A stretch of 64,000 nt of DNA, from positions 3,286,001 to 3,350,000 of the forward strand of contig NC_015125.1 in NCBI RefSeq assembly GCF_000202635.1, written 5' to 3'. Below the pieces are notes generated by a model. That model did not search any database. It was not told the origin of the DNA and was given only the letters and a program-made list of their open reading frames with translations. A program made the translations under genes and the position numbers. This document shows, in pieces, positions 34,732 through 44,499 of this stretch. Within the stretch, counting starts at the first letter, position 1; the number at the start of each line of letters is the position of its first letter. The DNA is from Microbacterium testaceum StLB037 (lineage in GTDB: Bacteria > Actinomycetota > Actinomycetes > Actinomycetales > Microbacteriaceae).

Positions 34732-35457
34732 TCAGTGACGGGACGGGAGCGGGCCGCGGTCGGCGAGCTCCACATCGCGGTTGTAGCGGTACAGGCGGGC
34801 GGGGCGGTGGCTTCCGGTGCGGAAGCGTTCGGTCGGGATGAGGGTGTTCGACGTGTCGACCTGACGGCGGAAGTTCGCCGGGTCCAGGCGCTTGCCGAGG
34901 ATCGTCTCGTTCACCTCACGCAGGTCGGCGAGCGTGAACTCGTCCGGCAGGAGGCCGTGCGCGATGCGGCTGTAGCCGACCTTGTTGCGGAGGCGCCAGA
35001 GCGTGTACTCGACGATGTCGTTGTGGTCGAACGCGAGCGGGGGCAGGTCGGTGGCGTCGAACCACTCGACGTTCTCGGGCGCGTCGCCCTCACGCTCGTG
35101 CGCGGCGACCTGGGCGTCGACTTCGTCTGATCGCAGCAGGGCCCAGTAGACGATCGACACGACCCGCGTGGGGGAGCGGTCCACCGCTCCGAACGCATAC
35201 AGCTGCTCGAGGTAGCTGGGAGTGAGGCCCGTGGTTTCGGCGAGAGTCCGGGATGCCGCGGTGTCGAGCTCCTCGGTCGCATCGAGCCACCCGCCCGGGA
35301 GCGCCCACCGACCGTCGAACGGGTCTCGCGTGCGACGCACGAGGGGGAGCGACAACACGGGCTCATCGTGGGCATCGCGCCGCACGCTGAAGATGACGGT
35401 CGACACCGCGACGCGCACACCGGCGTCGCGGGTCTCGGGCTCAGGGGTTCGTGTCAT
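34732..35457 (-). CDS. nrtR: NrtR family NAD regulator (degenerate Nudix plus winged HTH)
   Basis: The 241-residue protein has a Nudix fold whose box is degenerate (GGWLDATEELDTAASRTLAE, where REUxEE has become RTLAET), as in non-hydrolytic NrtR sensors. The C-terminal winged-helix shows LPDEFTLADLREVNETILGK and NFRRQV, and ends RPARLYRYN. NrtR binds ADP-ribose or NAD metabolites and represses NAD genes. It heads the nadABC-nifS operon, so it probably controls itself and the operon. The start is ambiguous between ATGs at 35457 and 35466. Confidence 0.85.
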   Translation of the reverse strand: MTRTPEPETRDAGVRVAVSTVIFSVRRDAHDEPVLSLPLVRRTRDPFDGRWALPGGWLDATEELDTAASRTLAETTGLTPSYLEQLYAFGAVDRSPTRVVSIVYWALLRSDEVDAQVAAHEREGDAPENVEWFDATDLPPLAFDHNDIVEYTLWRLRNKVGYSRIAHGLLPDEFTLADLREVNETILGKRLDPANFRRQVDTSNTLIPTERFRTGSHRPARLYRYNRDVELADRGPLPSRH

Positions 35458-35520
35458 GGTGACCATATCTCCGCTCTCGATCTTAGTGTCATCCGGACCC
35501 GAAGGGCGAATCCGCGCGGC

Positions 35521-35596
35521 GAGGTGCCGGTGCGCCCGCGAGGTGCGGGCGAGCCCGCGAGGTGCCAGCGAGCCCTCGAGGTGCCGGCGAGCCCGC
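35521..35596. repeat. Four tandem 19-bp repeats
   Basis: Units begin GAGGTGC at 35521, 35540, 35559 and 35578; most follow GAGGTGCCGGCGAGCCCGC with a few changes. They lie upstream of nrtR, between it and the protease gene, and are not coding. Confidence 0.7.
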
Positions 35597-35661
35597 GAGA
35601 AACGCCGATTCTGTCGAGACACGGCGACACGCCGCGTGTCTCGACGCGAACGGCGTTTCTC
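35597..35661. repeat. Long imperfect hairpin
   Basis: Outer arms GAGAAACGCCG (35597-35607) and CGGCGTTTCTC (35651-35661) pair perfectly, and inside lies a second 11-bp pair, GTCGAGACACG and CGTGTCTCGAC. It adjoins the tandem repeats and could end the nrtR-side or protease-side transcript. Confidence 0.65.
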
Positions 35662-35762
35662 GGCGACCGACACCGGCGCGCCGCGCCGCGCCCCGCCGCC
35701 AGCGCGTCGGAAGCGTTCTCTCAGACGTCCGTCCTAGCCTCGGAGGGATCCAGGAGGTGCGG

Positions 35763-36938
35763 GTGGCTGTTGTCGACATCGTGCTGATCGTCGTGCTGGC
35801 GGTCGCTCTTCTCGTGGGGCTGTCTCGCGGCTTCCTCGCCACGATCGGCTTCTTCGCCGGCCTCGCGCTCGGTGCCGTCGCCGCGTTCTGGGCGACCCCG
35901 TTCGTCGGGCAGTGGGTGGCCGAACCGGACTGGCGCGGGCCGGCCATGGTCGGTGCGGGTGTCCTGCTCCTCCTTCTCGGCGCGGGCCTCGGCAGCACCG
36001 TGGGCCAGATCTTCCGCCGGGGCGCCGACCGCATCAAGCTGCGCATCCCGGAGCGCCTCCTGGGCGGGGTCGTCAACGTCGCCGCGGCGGCTCTCGCCAT
36101 CTCCTTCGTCTCCGGCTCGCTCATCCCCGCCGGGATGCCGGTTGTCTCCGCCGCGCTCGGCTCATCCGCCGTCGTCCGGACGATCGACGACATCACCCCG
36201 TCCCCCCTGCGCGCCGCGATCGCGCAACTGCGCGGAACGGTGCTCGCCGACGGCATCCCGCGTCTCGGGCAGCTCATCCAGATCGGGCCGGTTCCCACCG
36301 CCCCCGACATCGCGCTGGACGACCCGGCGCTGACCGAGGCGGCGCAGTCCGTCGCCCGGATCTCGGGCACCGCATACGCGTGCGGCATCACCTCGAGCGG
36401 GTCGGGCTTCGTGGCGGCAGACGGCCGGGTGATCACGAACGCGCACGTCGTCGCGGGCGTGGACGCGCCGCTCGTCGAGCTGCCCGGCCAGCCGGCGCGC
36501 GAGGGTCGCGTGGTCTACTTCGATCCCTCGGACGACCTGGCCGTCGTCGCCGTCGACGGGTTGGATGCCACCCCCCTCCCGGTCGTCTCGACCCTCGAGG
36601 TCGGAGCGGCCGCCGTGGTGCAGGGCTACCCGTACGGGGGTCCCTTCACCTCGGGGAGCGCGCAGGTCCTGTCGGTGGGCAGCGTCCCGGTCCCCGACAT
36701 CTACGACGGCCAGTCGAGCCCGCGCGAGATCTATGCGCTCGCCGCGACCGTGCGACCGGGTAACTCCGGCGGCCCCCTGCTGACGCCGTCCGGGGATGTC
36801 GCGGGCGTCGTCTTCGCCCGCTCGGACACCGACGATAACGTCGGGTACGCCATGACGCCGGCGGAGCTGGAGCCCGTGATGGCGCAGCTCGGATCGTTGT
36901 CGACGCCCGTGGCATCCGGCGCCTGCACTCCGCGTTAA
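35763..36938 (+). CDS. MarP-like membrane serine protease
   Basis: The 391-residue product starts with four hydrophobic helices (about residues 1-120, CvpA-like) and has a trypsin-like domain with His in ITNAHVVAG, Asp in DPSDDLAVVAVD and Ser in VRPGNSGGPLL. This is the MarP architecture, a periplasmic protease needed for acid and oxidative resistance in mycobacteria. AGGAGG at 35752-35757 sets the GTG at 35763. Confidence 0.9.
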   Translation: MAVVDIVLIVVLAVALLVGLSRGFLATIGFFAGLALGAVAAFWATPFVGQWVAEPDWRGPAMVGAGVLLLLLGAGLGSTVGQIFRRGADRIKLRIPERLLGGVVNVAAAALAISFVSGSLIPAGMPVVSAALGSSAVVRTIDDITPSPLRAAIAQLRGTVLADGIPRLGQLIQIGPVPTAPDIALDDPALTEAAQSVARISGTAYACGITSSGSGFVAADGRVITNAHVVAGVDAPLVELPGQPAREGRVVYFDPSDDLAVVAVDGLDATPLPVVSTLEVGAAAVVQGYPYGGPFTSGSAQVLSVGSVPVPDIYDGQSSPREIYALAATVRPGNSGGPLLTPSGDVAGVVFARSDTDDNVGYAMTPAELEPVMAQLGSLSTPVASGACTPR

Positions 36939-37009
36939 CGCCCACGCCGACCTCTCCTCACCAGGTAGGGGGCTGTGGAGAGATTCCCGTGCCGTCTCGG
37001 CTATCCGAC

Positions 37010-37015
37010 TACCGT
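37010..37015 (+). promoter_or_regulatory. Leaderless -10 box
   Basis: TACCGT lies 7 bases before the ATG at 37023, supporting that start over one 16 codons upstream. Confidence 0.35.
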
Positions 37016-37022
37016 CTCGCGG

Positions 37023-37361
37023 ATGACCGACCGATACGCGATCGACATCGGGGGATTCCTCAACCTCGCCGGCGCCACCTCGCGTTCTCTCGACGACCTG
37101 ACGAGCGCCGTCAGCGCCGCCGTGCAGGCCCTGTGGGCGATTCGGGATGCCGTCTCCTCGGCGCCGGAGCTCTCTCGAGGGTTCGACAGGGCGACGGGCC
37201 CGTGGGAGGCGAAAGCGTGCGGACTGGTCGAGTACGCCGGAGCGCTCCTGGAGGGGGCTGAGCAGGCGGTCACGGAGTACTGCCGCGCCGACGTGGTGAT
37301 GGCCCTGAACGCCGACCAGAGCGTCGCGCGCCAGGGGACCGGACGGTGGCGAGTCGCGTGA
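37023..37361 (+). CDS. Small helical protein, WXG100/DUF6507-like
   Basis: The 112-residue product is all-alpha (IDIGGFLNLAGATSRSLDDL, then AVSAAVQALWAIRDAVSS), like proteins encoded just before DUF1023 hydrolases. It lacks a full WXG motif, so the ESX link is tentative. It overlaps the hydrolase gene by 16 bp. Confidence 0.6.
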   Translation: MTDRYAIDIGGFLNLAGATSRSLDDLTSAVSAAVQALWAIRDAVSSAPELSRGFDRATGPWEAKACGLVEYAGALLEGAEQAVTEYCRADVVMALNADQSVARQGTGRWRVA

Positions 37362-39082
37362 CCGTGAGCTTCGGCGGGATCCCTGAGCTGCCCGTGGAGT
37401 TCGGAGAGCTGTCGCGGGTCGCCCAGGAGCTGCGTGCTCGCGCGGGCGTTCTTCCCGGGGCCGGAGCGGAGGCGGCCTCGGCCTGGGACGGTCTCGAGGC
37501 CGTGTACCAGGCGCCGGAGACGGAGGAGCTGGTCGCCAAGATGAGGTCTCTGGTCCTCGTCAGCGCGGATGTGGGCGAAGCGCTGGTCCGCGCCGCGGAC
37601 ATCATCGATCAGCTCGCCGACGACCTGGTGTGGCTCGCGATGCAACGGCGGGGACTCGTGGACGATGCCGAGGATTTCTTGACCGCGTCACGGGGCATCG
37701 AAGACCGTGAACGGGCGAGCGAGCTGGAGGCGCAGATCGAGCTGTTCGCGACCGATGTGGAAGAGCGCCTCGACCAAGCGCGCTCGGACCTCGAGGCCAT
37801 TGCTCCGCCTCCGCCGTGGGAGGTCGCGATTCCGGATGCCTCCCCGCCACCGCTCGGACCCCGGCTGACCTGGTCGGCGCGCACCGAGACAAGAGCCGAC
37901 GATCTGGTGTTGGCTCCTCTCATCGCGCTCGCACGGGCCGACACGTCCCGGGTCGCGCGCCTCCTCGCTGCTCATCCCGAGTGGGCGGAGCGCTTGCGTG
38001 CCCGTCCGCCTTCGCCGGAGGTCGTCCGCGCGTGGTGGGACACGCTGGGGCCGGGCGCCGTCGCGGCCCTCATCGACGGCGCGCCGGTCCTCATCGGCGC
38101 CCTGGGAGGTGTTCCACCGCTCGACCGGGTCGCCGCCAATCGGGTGAGCGCGCGAGCGCGTCTTCGTGAGGTGGAGGGCGAGTTGCCCGGGTGGGAAGGC
38201 GTTCTTCAGGAGGGGGCGAGTGCTGACTTGCAGGCGGATCGCCGGGCCAAACTTGATGCCCTGCGAGCGGAGCGCGACTACCTCCGTAGCGTCAACGCAG
38301 GCGAGGTGAAGCTTTACCTCTACGAGCCTGCGGACAATCGCATCATCGAGATGCTCGGCACGCCCGGGCCAGAGACGACGAGGATCCTGGCCTACGTGCC
38401 CGGAACGTTCACGCGCGTAGACAGCTTCTATCGAGGCGAGGTCCAGAGCATCTCGAAGTGGATGACGGAGCAGGAAAGCGAGATGGTCGCGTTCGTGTGG
38501 AAGGGCACCGACTTCCCCGGCGACGACCAGTATCCGGGGCAGACGGGATTCGGGATCGGCCTTCTCGAAGCCAACGACCCCGACCGCGCTGCGCCGGCGG
38601 GGGAGGCGCTCGCGCGATTCCGGCGAGAAGTGTCGAGCGATCCGTCTCTGGCGCACGGTCTACAGCTCGCCGCGGGGCACAGTTGGGGACTCGTTCCGAT
38701 CACGGCTTCGGAGATGCGCGGCGTGCGCTATGCCCAAGTTCACTCGCTGTCCGGCGCCTGGGTTCCCGACGGGTGGGCGCCGCACCCTTCGACCAGCTAC
38801 TCGCATTGGAGCTACACGGACGCGCTCTCGATGGCGCAGGACGGGATGCTGGTCAACGCGGGCCGAGCGCCTGACACGGTCTCGGCTTTCGAAAGTCACA
38901 TCTACGAGCGGAAGACGGACGCGGAGGTCCCGCTCGGCGGGGACCTCGCTCCGTTCCTTTACCCGGACGGCCCCACGCTGCGTGTGTCTCTGTCACCTTT
39001 GGCCAACCACAACCTCATAGCGGGCGTGAGCGAGGAGAACAAGAACGTCTTGAACGATCTCAAAGAAGGGCTGATGGGATGA
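37346..39082 (+). CDS. DUF1023 alpha/beta hydrolase with helical N-terminus
   Basis: The 578-residue product has a helical N-terminal half (about residues 1-330) with coiled-coil and WXG-like features, then an alpha/beta-hydrolase domain with VAFVWKGTDFPGDDQ and the nucleophile elbow GHSWGL (Ser446). DUF1023 proteins are common in Actinobacteria, often beside secretion-type small helical genes. The substrate is unknown. It lies in a three-gene overlapping cassette. Confidence 0.8.
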   Translation: MASRVTVSFGGIPELPVEFGELSRVAQELRARAGVLPGAGAEAASAWDGLEAVYQAPETEELVAKMRSLVLVSADVGEALVRAADIIDQLADDLVWLAMQRRGLVDDAEDFLTASRGIEDRERASELEAQIELFATDVEERLDQARSDLEAIAPPPPWEVAIPDASPPPLGPRLTWSARTETRADDLVLAPLIALARADTSRVARLLAAHPEWAERLRARPPSPEVVRAWWDTLGPGAVAALIDGAPVLIGALGGVPPLDRVAANRVSARARLREVEGELPGWEGVLQEGASADLQADRRAKLDALRAERDYLRSVNAGEVKLYLYEPADNRIIEMLGTPGPETTRILAYVPGTFTRVDSFYRGEVQSISKWMTEQESEMVAFVWKGTDFPGDDQYPGQTGFGIGLLEANDPDRAAPAGEALARFRREVSSDPSLAHGLQLAAGHSWGLVPITASEMRGVRYAQVHSLSGAWVPDGWAPHPSTSYSHWSYTDALSMAQDGMLVNAGRAPDTVSAFESHIYERKTDAEVPLGGDLAPFLYPDGPTLRVSLSPLANHNLIAGVSEENKNVLNDLKEGLMG

Positions 39083-39579
39083 CAAGAAGAGTTGTCGCAG
39101 GATTTGGCGCGCTTCTCCTTCTCGGTCTCCCACTGACGGCGTGCTCGGCTTCCGGCGTCACTGTGGACGAAGCTCTGAGCGTTGACGACGCGAAGGCGCT
39201 TGCTCAGAAGGTCGAACGAGAAATCGCCGCGGTGCTCCCCTCATCGATGCTCGCAGACCTCGAGCAGCAGGAGAAAGGCGCCTTCTTCGGCTGTACTCGA
39301 GATGGTGCCAGGCAGTGGGCGGGCGGGCTTACCGCCACCGTAGTAGGCGATCCAACGCCCGAGGACGTTATCGGAGTCATCGCGGACCACTATCGGAACG
39401 GCGGCGACTACCGCGTCAGCCTCCGGCAAGACCAGGGGGACTCGATCGTCAATATCGCCGGTGAGTACGGGTCGCTGTGGATCGTTCGTTACATCCGTGA
39501 CCGAGCGGAGCTCGATGTCGATTCGTTCTCGCCCTGCATCCGCCTCCCCGATGGCGTGTGGCCAGGCGGCTCATACTGA
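39079..39579 (+). CDS. Lipoprotein of the DUF1023 cassette
   Basis: The 166-residue product has a lipoprotein signal (VVAGFGALLLLGLPLTAC, lipobox LTAC). The mature part has SVDDAKALAQKVEREIAAVL and two further cysteines (FFGCTRDGA and FSPCIRLPDG) that may pair. It overlaps the hydrolase gene by 4 bp (ATGA) and could be an immunity or partner protein, which is only inference. Confidence 0.7.
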   Translation: MTRRVVAGFGALLLLGLPLTACSASGVTVDEALSVDDAKALAQKVEREIAAVLPSSMLADLEQQEKGAFFGCTRDGARQWAGGLTATVVGDPTPEDVIGVIADHYRNGGDYRVSLRQDQGDSIVNIAGEYGSLWIVRYIRDRAELDVDSFSPCIRLPDGVWPGGSY

Positions 39580-39654
39580 TTCCCGGAGCGCGGGCTGTGC
39601 CCCGAGCCCCCACCCGCTAGGCTGACCCCACAAGTCCATACCGGCCCCATGATC

Positions 39655-39855
39655 GATGCGGGAGAGCTCCGGCGAACGCAGCCGGGCACCGAAGGAGCAA
39701 GCCTCCCCGCCAATCTCTCAGGTACGCGTACCGCGTCGATCGGGCCACTCTGGAAAGTGATCCGGGTGCACCGCGCCGGATCCGCCGACGGTGAAAGCCC
39801 GCGTCCGCCCGAACAGGGTGCACGGGCGAAACTCTCAGGCCCATGACAGAGGGGG
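39655..39855 (+). ncRNA. Tandem glycine riboswitch
   Basis: Two glycine aptamers lie in a row: the first about 39655-39741 (GGGAGAGCTCC, CACCGAAGGAGCAA, CTCTCAGGTA), the second about 39745-39852 (GGAAAGTG, GACGGTGAAAGCCC, AACTCTCAGGCCCATGACAG). The CTCTCAGG strings and the CCGAAGG/GGTGAAA cores are standard. It ends about 55 bp before gcvT and should turn on the cleavage operon when glycine binds. TAGGCT at 39618-39623 is a plausible -10. Confidence 0.93.
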
Positions 39856-39907
39856 AGTTCTTCAGACGCCGCCCGGCGTCTGTCCGTCATCGCGAACGGC
39901 AGAACTC

Positions 39908-41155
39908 ATGACCGAAACCCCCGCTCCACCGCGCACTTCGCCGCTGCACGATCGGCACGAGGCCCTCGGCGCCTCGTTCACCGACTTCGGCGGCTGGAAC
40001 ATGCCCGTGCGCTACACCTCCGACCTCGCCGAGCATCACGCCGTCCGCCGGGCCGCCGGCCTCTTCGACATTTCGCACATGGCCGAGTTCCGCGTCGAGG
40101 GCGAGGCTGCAGCCGCGTTCCTCGACCACGTGCTCGCCGGGCGCCTGTCGACCATGAAGATCGGCAAGGCCAAGTACTCGCTCGTGCTCGCCGAGAGCGG
40201 CGGCATCGTCGACGACGTGATCGTCTACCGCCTGGGCGAGCAGAGCTTCCTCGTCATCTCCAATGCCGGCAATCGGGATGCCGTGGCCGCGGCCTTCGAC
40301 CTGGCTCAGCGCACGTGGGGCCCCGCAACAGAGGTCCCTGAGCTTGTCGAAGGGACCGGAACCCCCGCAGTCGCCGACGTCACGAGTACAGCGACCGCTG
40401 CCCCCGCGTCGGCCGCTTCGACAGGCTCAGCGACCGGCGCTCGCGGAACCCTCGCGGTCGCCGACGTCACCGACGACTACGCCCTCATCGCCCTCCAGGG
40501 CCCCGAGGCACGCGGCATCCTGAGCTCCACCCCGGGTGTGGAGATCACCGGCACCCCGCTCGACGAGCTCGGCTACTACGCCTGGACCGAGGGCTCCTTC
40601 GACGATGCGCCGCTGTTCGTCGCCCGCACGGGGTACACCGGCGAAGACGGCTACGAGCTCATGATCCAGACCGCCCAGGCCGCCACCCTCTGGGATGCGG
40701 CGCTCGCCGCGGGCTCTTACCGCGGTCTCGTCCCGTGCGGCCTCGCCGCGCGCGACACGCTGCGCCTCGAGGCGGGGATGCCGCTGTACGGTCACGAGCT
40801 CTCCCGCGACATCGTTCCCGCGCAGGCGGGCCTCGGCCGTGTCGTCGCCGTCGACAAGGAGGCGTTCGTCGGCAAGGACGGTCTCTCGTCGGGACCTGCC
40901 GACGCCCCCGTGCTCGTGGGCCTCGTCTCGGAGGGCCGCCGCGCGGGCCGCGCCGGCTACGCCGTGCTGCACGGCGACGACGTCGTGGGTGAGATCACCA
41001 GTGGCGCCCTCAGCCCCACCCTCGGCCACCCCGTCGCGATGGCGTTCGTCGCGCCCGCGGCATCCGGAATCGGAACCGACCTGACCATCGACGTGCGCGG
41101 AACCCGCATTCCCGCGACCGTCACCGCCCTTCCCTTCTATCGGAGAAACGCATGA
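39908..41155 (+). CDS. gcvT: Glycine cleavage system T protein with an in-frame repeat insert
   Basis: The 415-residue aminomethyltransferase is about 45 residues longer than usual. The normal parts are clear: [64 protein letters not shown] and [16 protein letters not shown]. The extra block (about residues 138-182) contains VPELVEGT and [11 protein letters not shown], which are translations of the chromosomal palindromic repeats. It sits in a surface-type loop, so activity may survive. It transfers the aminomethyl group to tetrahydrofolate. Its stop overlaps gcvH. Confidence 0.93.
   Translation: MTETPAPPRTSPLHDRHEALGASFTDFGGWNMPVRYTSDLAEHHAVRRAAGLFDISHMAEFRVEGEAAAAFLDHVLAGRLSTMKIGKAKYSLVLAESGGIVDDVIVYRLGEQSFLVISNAGNRDAVAAAFDLAQRTWGPATEVPELVEGTGTPAVADVTSTATAAPASAASTGSATGARGTLAVADVTDDYALIALQGPEARGILSSTPGVEITGTPLDELGYYAWTEGSFDDAPLFVARTGYTGEDGYELMIQTAQAATLWDAALAAGSYRGLVPCGLAARDTLRLEAGMPLYGHELSRDIVPAQAGLGRVVAVDKEAFVGKDGLSSGPADAPVLVGLVSEGRRAGRAGYAVLHGDDVVGEITSGALSPTLGHPVAMAFVAPAASGIGTDLTIDVRGTRIPATVTALPFYRRNA
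40333..40357. repeat. Palindromic repeat inside gcvT
   Basis: A 25-bp palindrome identical to 28950-28974; a second diverged unit in the opposite sense (40415-40438) follows. A 17-bp near-repeat (40367-40383 and 40454-40470, 16/17) brackets the second unit, suggesting duplication at insertion. Confidence 0.8.
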
Positions 41156-41526
41156 CCGACCTCACCGCCCTCAGCTACACGTCCGAGCACGAGTGGATCT
41201 CCATCGACGGTGACGTCGCCACCGTGGGGATCACCGACTTCGCAGCCGACAAGCTCGGCGACGTCGTCTTCGTCGAGCTTCCCGGAGCCGACTCCGCGGT
41301 CACCGCGGGCGACGTCTGCGGCGAGATCGAGTCGACCAAGTCGGTCGGCGAGCTCTACGCCCCGATCACCGGCACGATCGTCGAGGTCAACGACGCCGTC
41401 GTCGACGACCCCTCCCTGGTCAACGCCGAGCCCTTCGCCGGCGGGTGGCTCATCAAGATCCGCGTCGAGGGCGACCTTCCCGGGGACCTGCTCGACCGCG
41501 CCGCCTACGAGGACCTCACCGCATGA
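41152..41526 (+). CDS. gcvH: Glycine cleavage system H protein
   Basis: The 124-residue lipoyl carrier has K63 in [14 protein letters not shown] as the lipoylation site, and the usual [20 protein letters not shown] start. It shuttles the aminomethyl group between P, T and L proteins. It overlaps gcvT (4 bp) and gcvP (4 bp). Confidence 0.97.
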   Translation: MTDLTALSYTSEHEWISIDGDVATVGITDFAADKLGDVVFVELPGADSAVTAGDVCGEIESTKSVGELYAPITGTIVEVNDAVVDDPSLVNAEPFAGGWLIKIRVEGDLPGDLLDRAAYEDLTA

Positions 41527-44402
41527 CCTCCGTCCTTCCCCCTCGCACCGAGACCGGCGCGCCGGTCGCGTTCACCGACCGTCACATCGGCGTCGACGCC
41601 GCAGCTCGAGCCCGCATGCTCGAGGTCGTCGGCTATGACAGCGTCGAGGCTCTCGTTGAGACCGCTGTCCCGGCATCCATCCATGTCCAGCCGCGCGCGA
41701 CGAGCTCGATCCCGCCGGCCGCGACCGAGGCCGAGGCACTCGCCGAGCTGCGTGAACTCGCTTCCACCAACAGGTCGGCGCGCCCGTTGATCGGCCTCGG
41801 CTACTACGACACCTTCACCCCGTCGGTGATCGCGCGGAACGTCCTCGAGAACCCCTCGTGGTACACCGCCTACACGCCGTACCAGCCCGAGATCTCGCAG
41901 GGCCGGCTCGAGGCGCTCATCAACTTCCAGACGATGGTCACCGACCTGACCGGTCTCGCCACGGCGAACGCCTCGATGCTCGATGAGTCCACGGCCGTCG
42001 TCGAGGGCATGCTCGTGGCCCGTCGCGCGTCGAAGGCGAAGACCGACCTCTTCCTTGTCGACGTCGACGCGCTGCCCCAGACCAAGGCGCTACTGCATCA
42101 CCGCGCCGCAGCCGTCGGCATCCGCATCGAGGAGACCTCGTTCGCGGGCGAGCTGCCCGAGGCGTTCGGCGCCTTCGTGCAGTACCCCGGCGCGACCGGT
42201 CGCGTGTGGGACTTCTCGGCCGTCGCCGATGCTGTGCATGCCGCGGGTGGCCTCGTCGTCGCCGCCGCCGATCTCCTCGCCCTCACCCTGCTGCGGTCCC
42301 CGGGCGCCCTCGGCGCCGACGTCGCGGTCGGCACGACCCAGCGCTTCGGCGTGCCCCTCGGCTTCGGCGGACCGCACGCCGGCTACATGGCCGTGCGCGC
42401 GGGCCTCGAGCGTCAGTTGCCGGGTCGCCTGGTCGGCGTGTCTCAGGATGCCGTCGGGGCCCCCGCCTACCGCCTGTCGCTGCAGACGCGTGAGCAGCAC
42501 ATCCGCCGCGAGAAGGCGACGTCGAACATCTGCACCGCCCAGGTGCTGCTGGCCGTGATGGCCGCGATGTACGCGGTCTACCACGGACCCGACGGGCTCC
42601 GCGCGATTGCGACGCGGGTGGCGCAGAAGGCCGATGCCCTGGCATCCGCTCTCCGCTCCTACGACCTGACCCTCGCCAGCGACGCGTTCTTCGACACCGT
42701 GCGCGTGCACGTGCCGGGGCGCGCGCAGGACGTCGTCGACCGCGCCCGTGAGCGCGGCTACCAGCTGCTGTGGGTCGACGACGCGACCGTGGGCGTCTCG
42801 GTGGATGAAACGACGACGGATGCCGATCTCGCGGCCGTGCTCGACGCCTTCGGCCTCGCTTCCGCGGAGCTGCCCGAGGGCGAGGCCCTGCGCGGCGTCG
42901 ACGATGCGCTGCACCGCGACGACGAGTACCTGACCCACCCCGTGTTCCACACGCACCGCAGCGAGACCGCCATGATGCGGTACCTCAAGTCGCTCGCCGA
43001 CCGCGACTATGCGCTCGACCGCGGCATGATCCCGCTCGGCTCGTGCACGATGAAGCTCAACGCGGCCACCGAGATGGCGGCGGTCTCGTGGCCCGAGTTC
43101 TCTCGCGTGCACCCGTTCGCCCCCGAGGCCGACGTGCACGGCTACCTCGAGATGATCGACCAGCTCGAGCGCTGGCTCGCCGAGGTCACCGGTTACGACG
43201 CGGTGTCGCTGCAGCCGAACGCCGGTTCGCAGGGCGAGCTCGCCGGGCTCCTTGCCATCCGCGGCTACCACCTCGCGAACGGCGACACCGATCGCACGGT
43301 GTGTCTCATCCCCTCGTCGGCGCACGGCACGAACGCCGCTTCGGCGATCCTCGCGGGCATGAGAGTCGTCGTCGTCGCGTGCGATGAGGCCGGCAACGTC
43401 GACCTCGGCGACCTGCGCGCGAAGATCGCGCAGCACGCCGCAGAACTGTCGGCCCTGATGATCACGTACCCCTCGACCCACGGGGTGTACGAGCACGACG
43501 TGCTCGAGATCACCCAGGCCGTTCACGACGCCGGCGGGCAGGTGTACGTCGACGGCGCCAACCTCAACGCCCTGCTGGGCTTCGCCCGCTTCGGCGATCT
43601 CGGCGGCGACGTGTCGCACCTCAACCTGCACAAGACGTTCGCGATTCCGCACGGCGGAGGCGGCCCGGGCGTGGGGCCGGTCGCGGCGAAGGCGCACCTC
43701 GCGCCGTACCTGCCGTCGCACCCGTTTTCGCAGCGCGCGGATCACGCGGGCGGCACGTTCGACGGGGGACCGGTCTCGGCTGCCCCGCACGGCTCCGCCG
43801 GCATCCTGCCCATCTCGTGGGCGTACGTGCGCATGATGGGCGCCGAGGGGCTCCGTCAGGCGACCGCCGCGGCGGTGCTCTCGGCCAATTACATCGCCAC
43901 GCGCCTGCGCGAGCACTACCCGGTGCTCTACGCGGGGGAGGGCGGCCTCGTCGCGCACGAGTGCATCCTCGACCTGCGTCCGCTCAAGGAGCAGACGGGC
44001 GTGACGGTCGACGACGCGGCCAAGCGCCTCATCGACTACGGCTTCCACGCCCCGACGATGTCGTTCCCGGTCGCCGGCACCCTGATGGTCGAGCCGACCG
44101 AGAGCGAAGACCTCGCCGAGCTCGATCGATTCGTGGATGCCATGATCGCCATCAAGCAGGAGGCCCTCGCGGTCGCCGCAGGGGAGTGGCCCGCCGACGA
44201 CAACCCGCTCGTCAATGCCCCGCACACCGCCGAGACGGTGGTCGTGGGGGAGTGGGAGCACCCGTACTCGCGGGAGACGGCCGTGTACCCCGTGCGTTCG
44301 CTCATCCGCGGGAAGTACTGGCCCCCGGTGCGCCGCATCGACCAGGCCTACGGCGACCGCAACCTCGTGTGCTCCTGCCCTCCGCCGGAGGCATTTGCCT
44401 GA
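41523..44402 (+). CDS. gcvP: Glycine dehydrogenase (decarboxylating), P protein
   Basis: The 959-residue single-chain P protein has both halves: [31 protein letters not shown] ([11 protein letters not shown]), [10 protein letters not shown], then [13 protein letters not shown], and the PLP lysine K704 in [16 protein letters not shown]. It decarboxylates glycine and loads the H protein. It is the last gene of the riboswitch operon. Confidence 0.97.
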   Translation: MTSVLPPRTETGAPVAFTDRHIGVDAAARARMLEVVGYDSVEALVETAVPASIHVQPRATSSIPPAATEAEALAELRELASTNRSARPLIGLGYYDTFTPSVIARNVLENPSWYTAYTPYQPEISQGRLEALINFQTMVTDLTGLATANASMLDESTAVVEGMLVARRASKAKTDLFLVDVDALPQTKALLHHRAAAVGIRIEETSFAGELPEAFGAFVQYPGATGRVWDFSAVADAVHAAGGLVVAAADLLALTLLRSPGALGADVAVGTTQRFGVPLGFGGPHAGYMAVRAGLERQLPGRLVGVSQDAVGAPAYRLSLQTREQHIRREKATSNICTAQVLLAVMAAMYAVYHGPDGLRAIATRVAQKADALASALRSYDLTLASDAFFDTVRVHVPGRAQDVVDRARERGYQLLWVDDATVGVSVDETTTDADLAAVLDAFGLASAELPEGEALRGVDDALHRDDEYLTHPVFHTHRSETAMMRYLKSLADRDYALDRGMIPLGSCTMKLNAATEMAAVSWPEFSRVHPFAPEADVHGYLEMIDQLERWLAEVTGYDAVSLQPNAGSQGELAGLLAIRGYHLANGDTDRTVCLIPSSAHGTNAASAILAGMRVVVVACDEAGNVDLGDLRAKIAQHAAELSALMITYPSTHGVYEHDVLEITQAVHDAGGQVYVDGANLNALLGFARFGDLGGDVSHLNLHKTFAIPHGGGGPGVGPVAAKAHLAPYLPSHPFSQRADHAGGTFDGGPVSAAPHGSAGILPISWAYVRMMGAEGLRQATAAAVLSANYIATRLREHYPVLYAGEGGLVAHECILDLRPLKEQTGVTVDDAAKRLIDYGFHAPTMSFPVAGTLMVEPTESEDLAELDRFVDAMIAIKQEALAVAAGEWPADDNPLVNAPHTAETVVVGEWEHPYSRETAVYPVRSLIRGKYWPPVRRIDQAYGDRNLVCSCPPPEAFA

Positions 44403-44487
44403 ACGAATCGACCGCGGCGGCGGCTCCCGGCATCCGGAGTCGCCGTCGGGGTCGGCGCGCTCAGGCAATCGCACAGCACGCGTTGGG

Positions 44488-44493
44488 TAAGGT
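44488..44493 (+). promoter_or_regulatory. Leaderless -10 box
   Basis: TAAGGT lies 6 bases before the GTG at 44500, which supports this start. Confidence 0.35.
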
Positions 44494-44499
44494 TCCCCT

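Noticed and set aside
35597..35661. Hairpin considered as a CRISPR-like repeat
   Set aside because: It is a single nested palindrome without spaced repeats; no CRISPR array or cas gene is seen in the window.
42090..44474. 794-codon minus-strand frame opposite gcvP
   Set aside because: gcvP is certain and the antisense frame has shadow composition.
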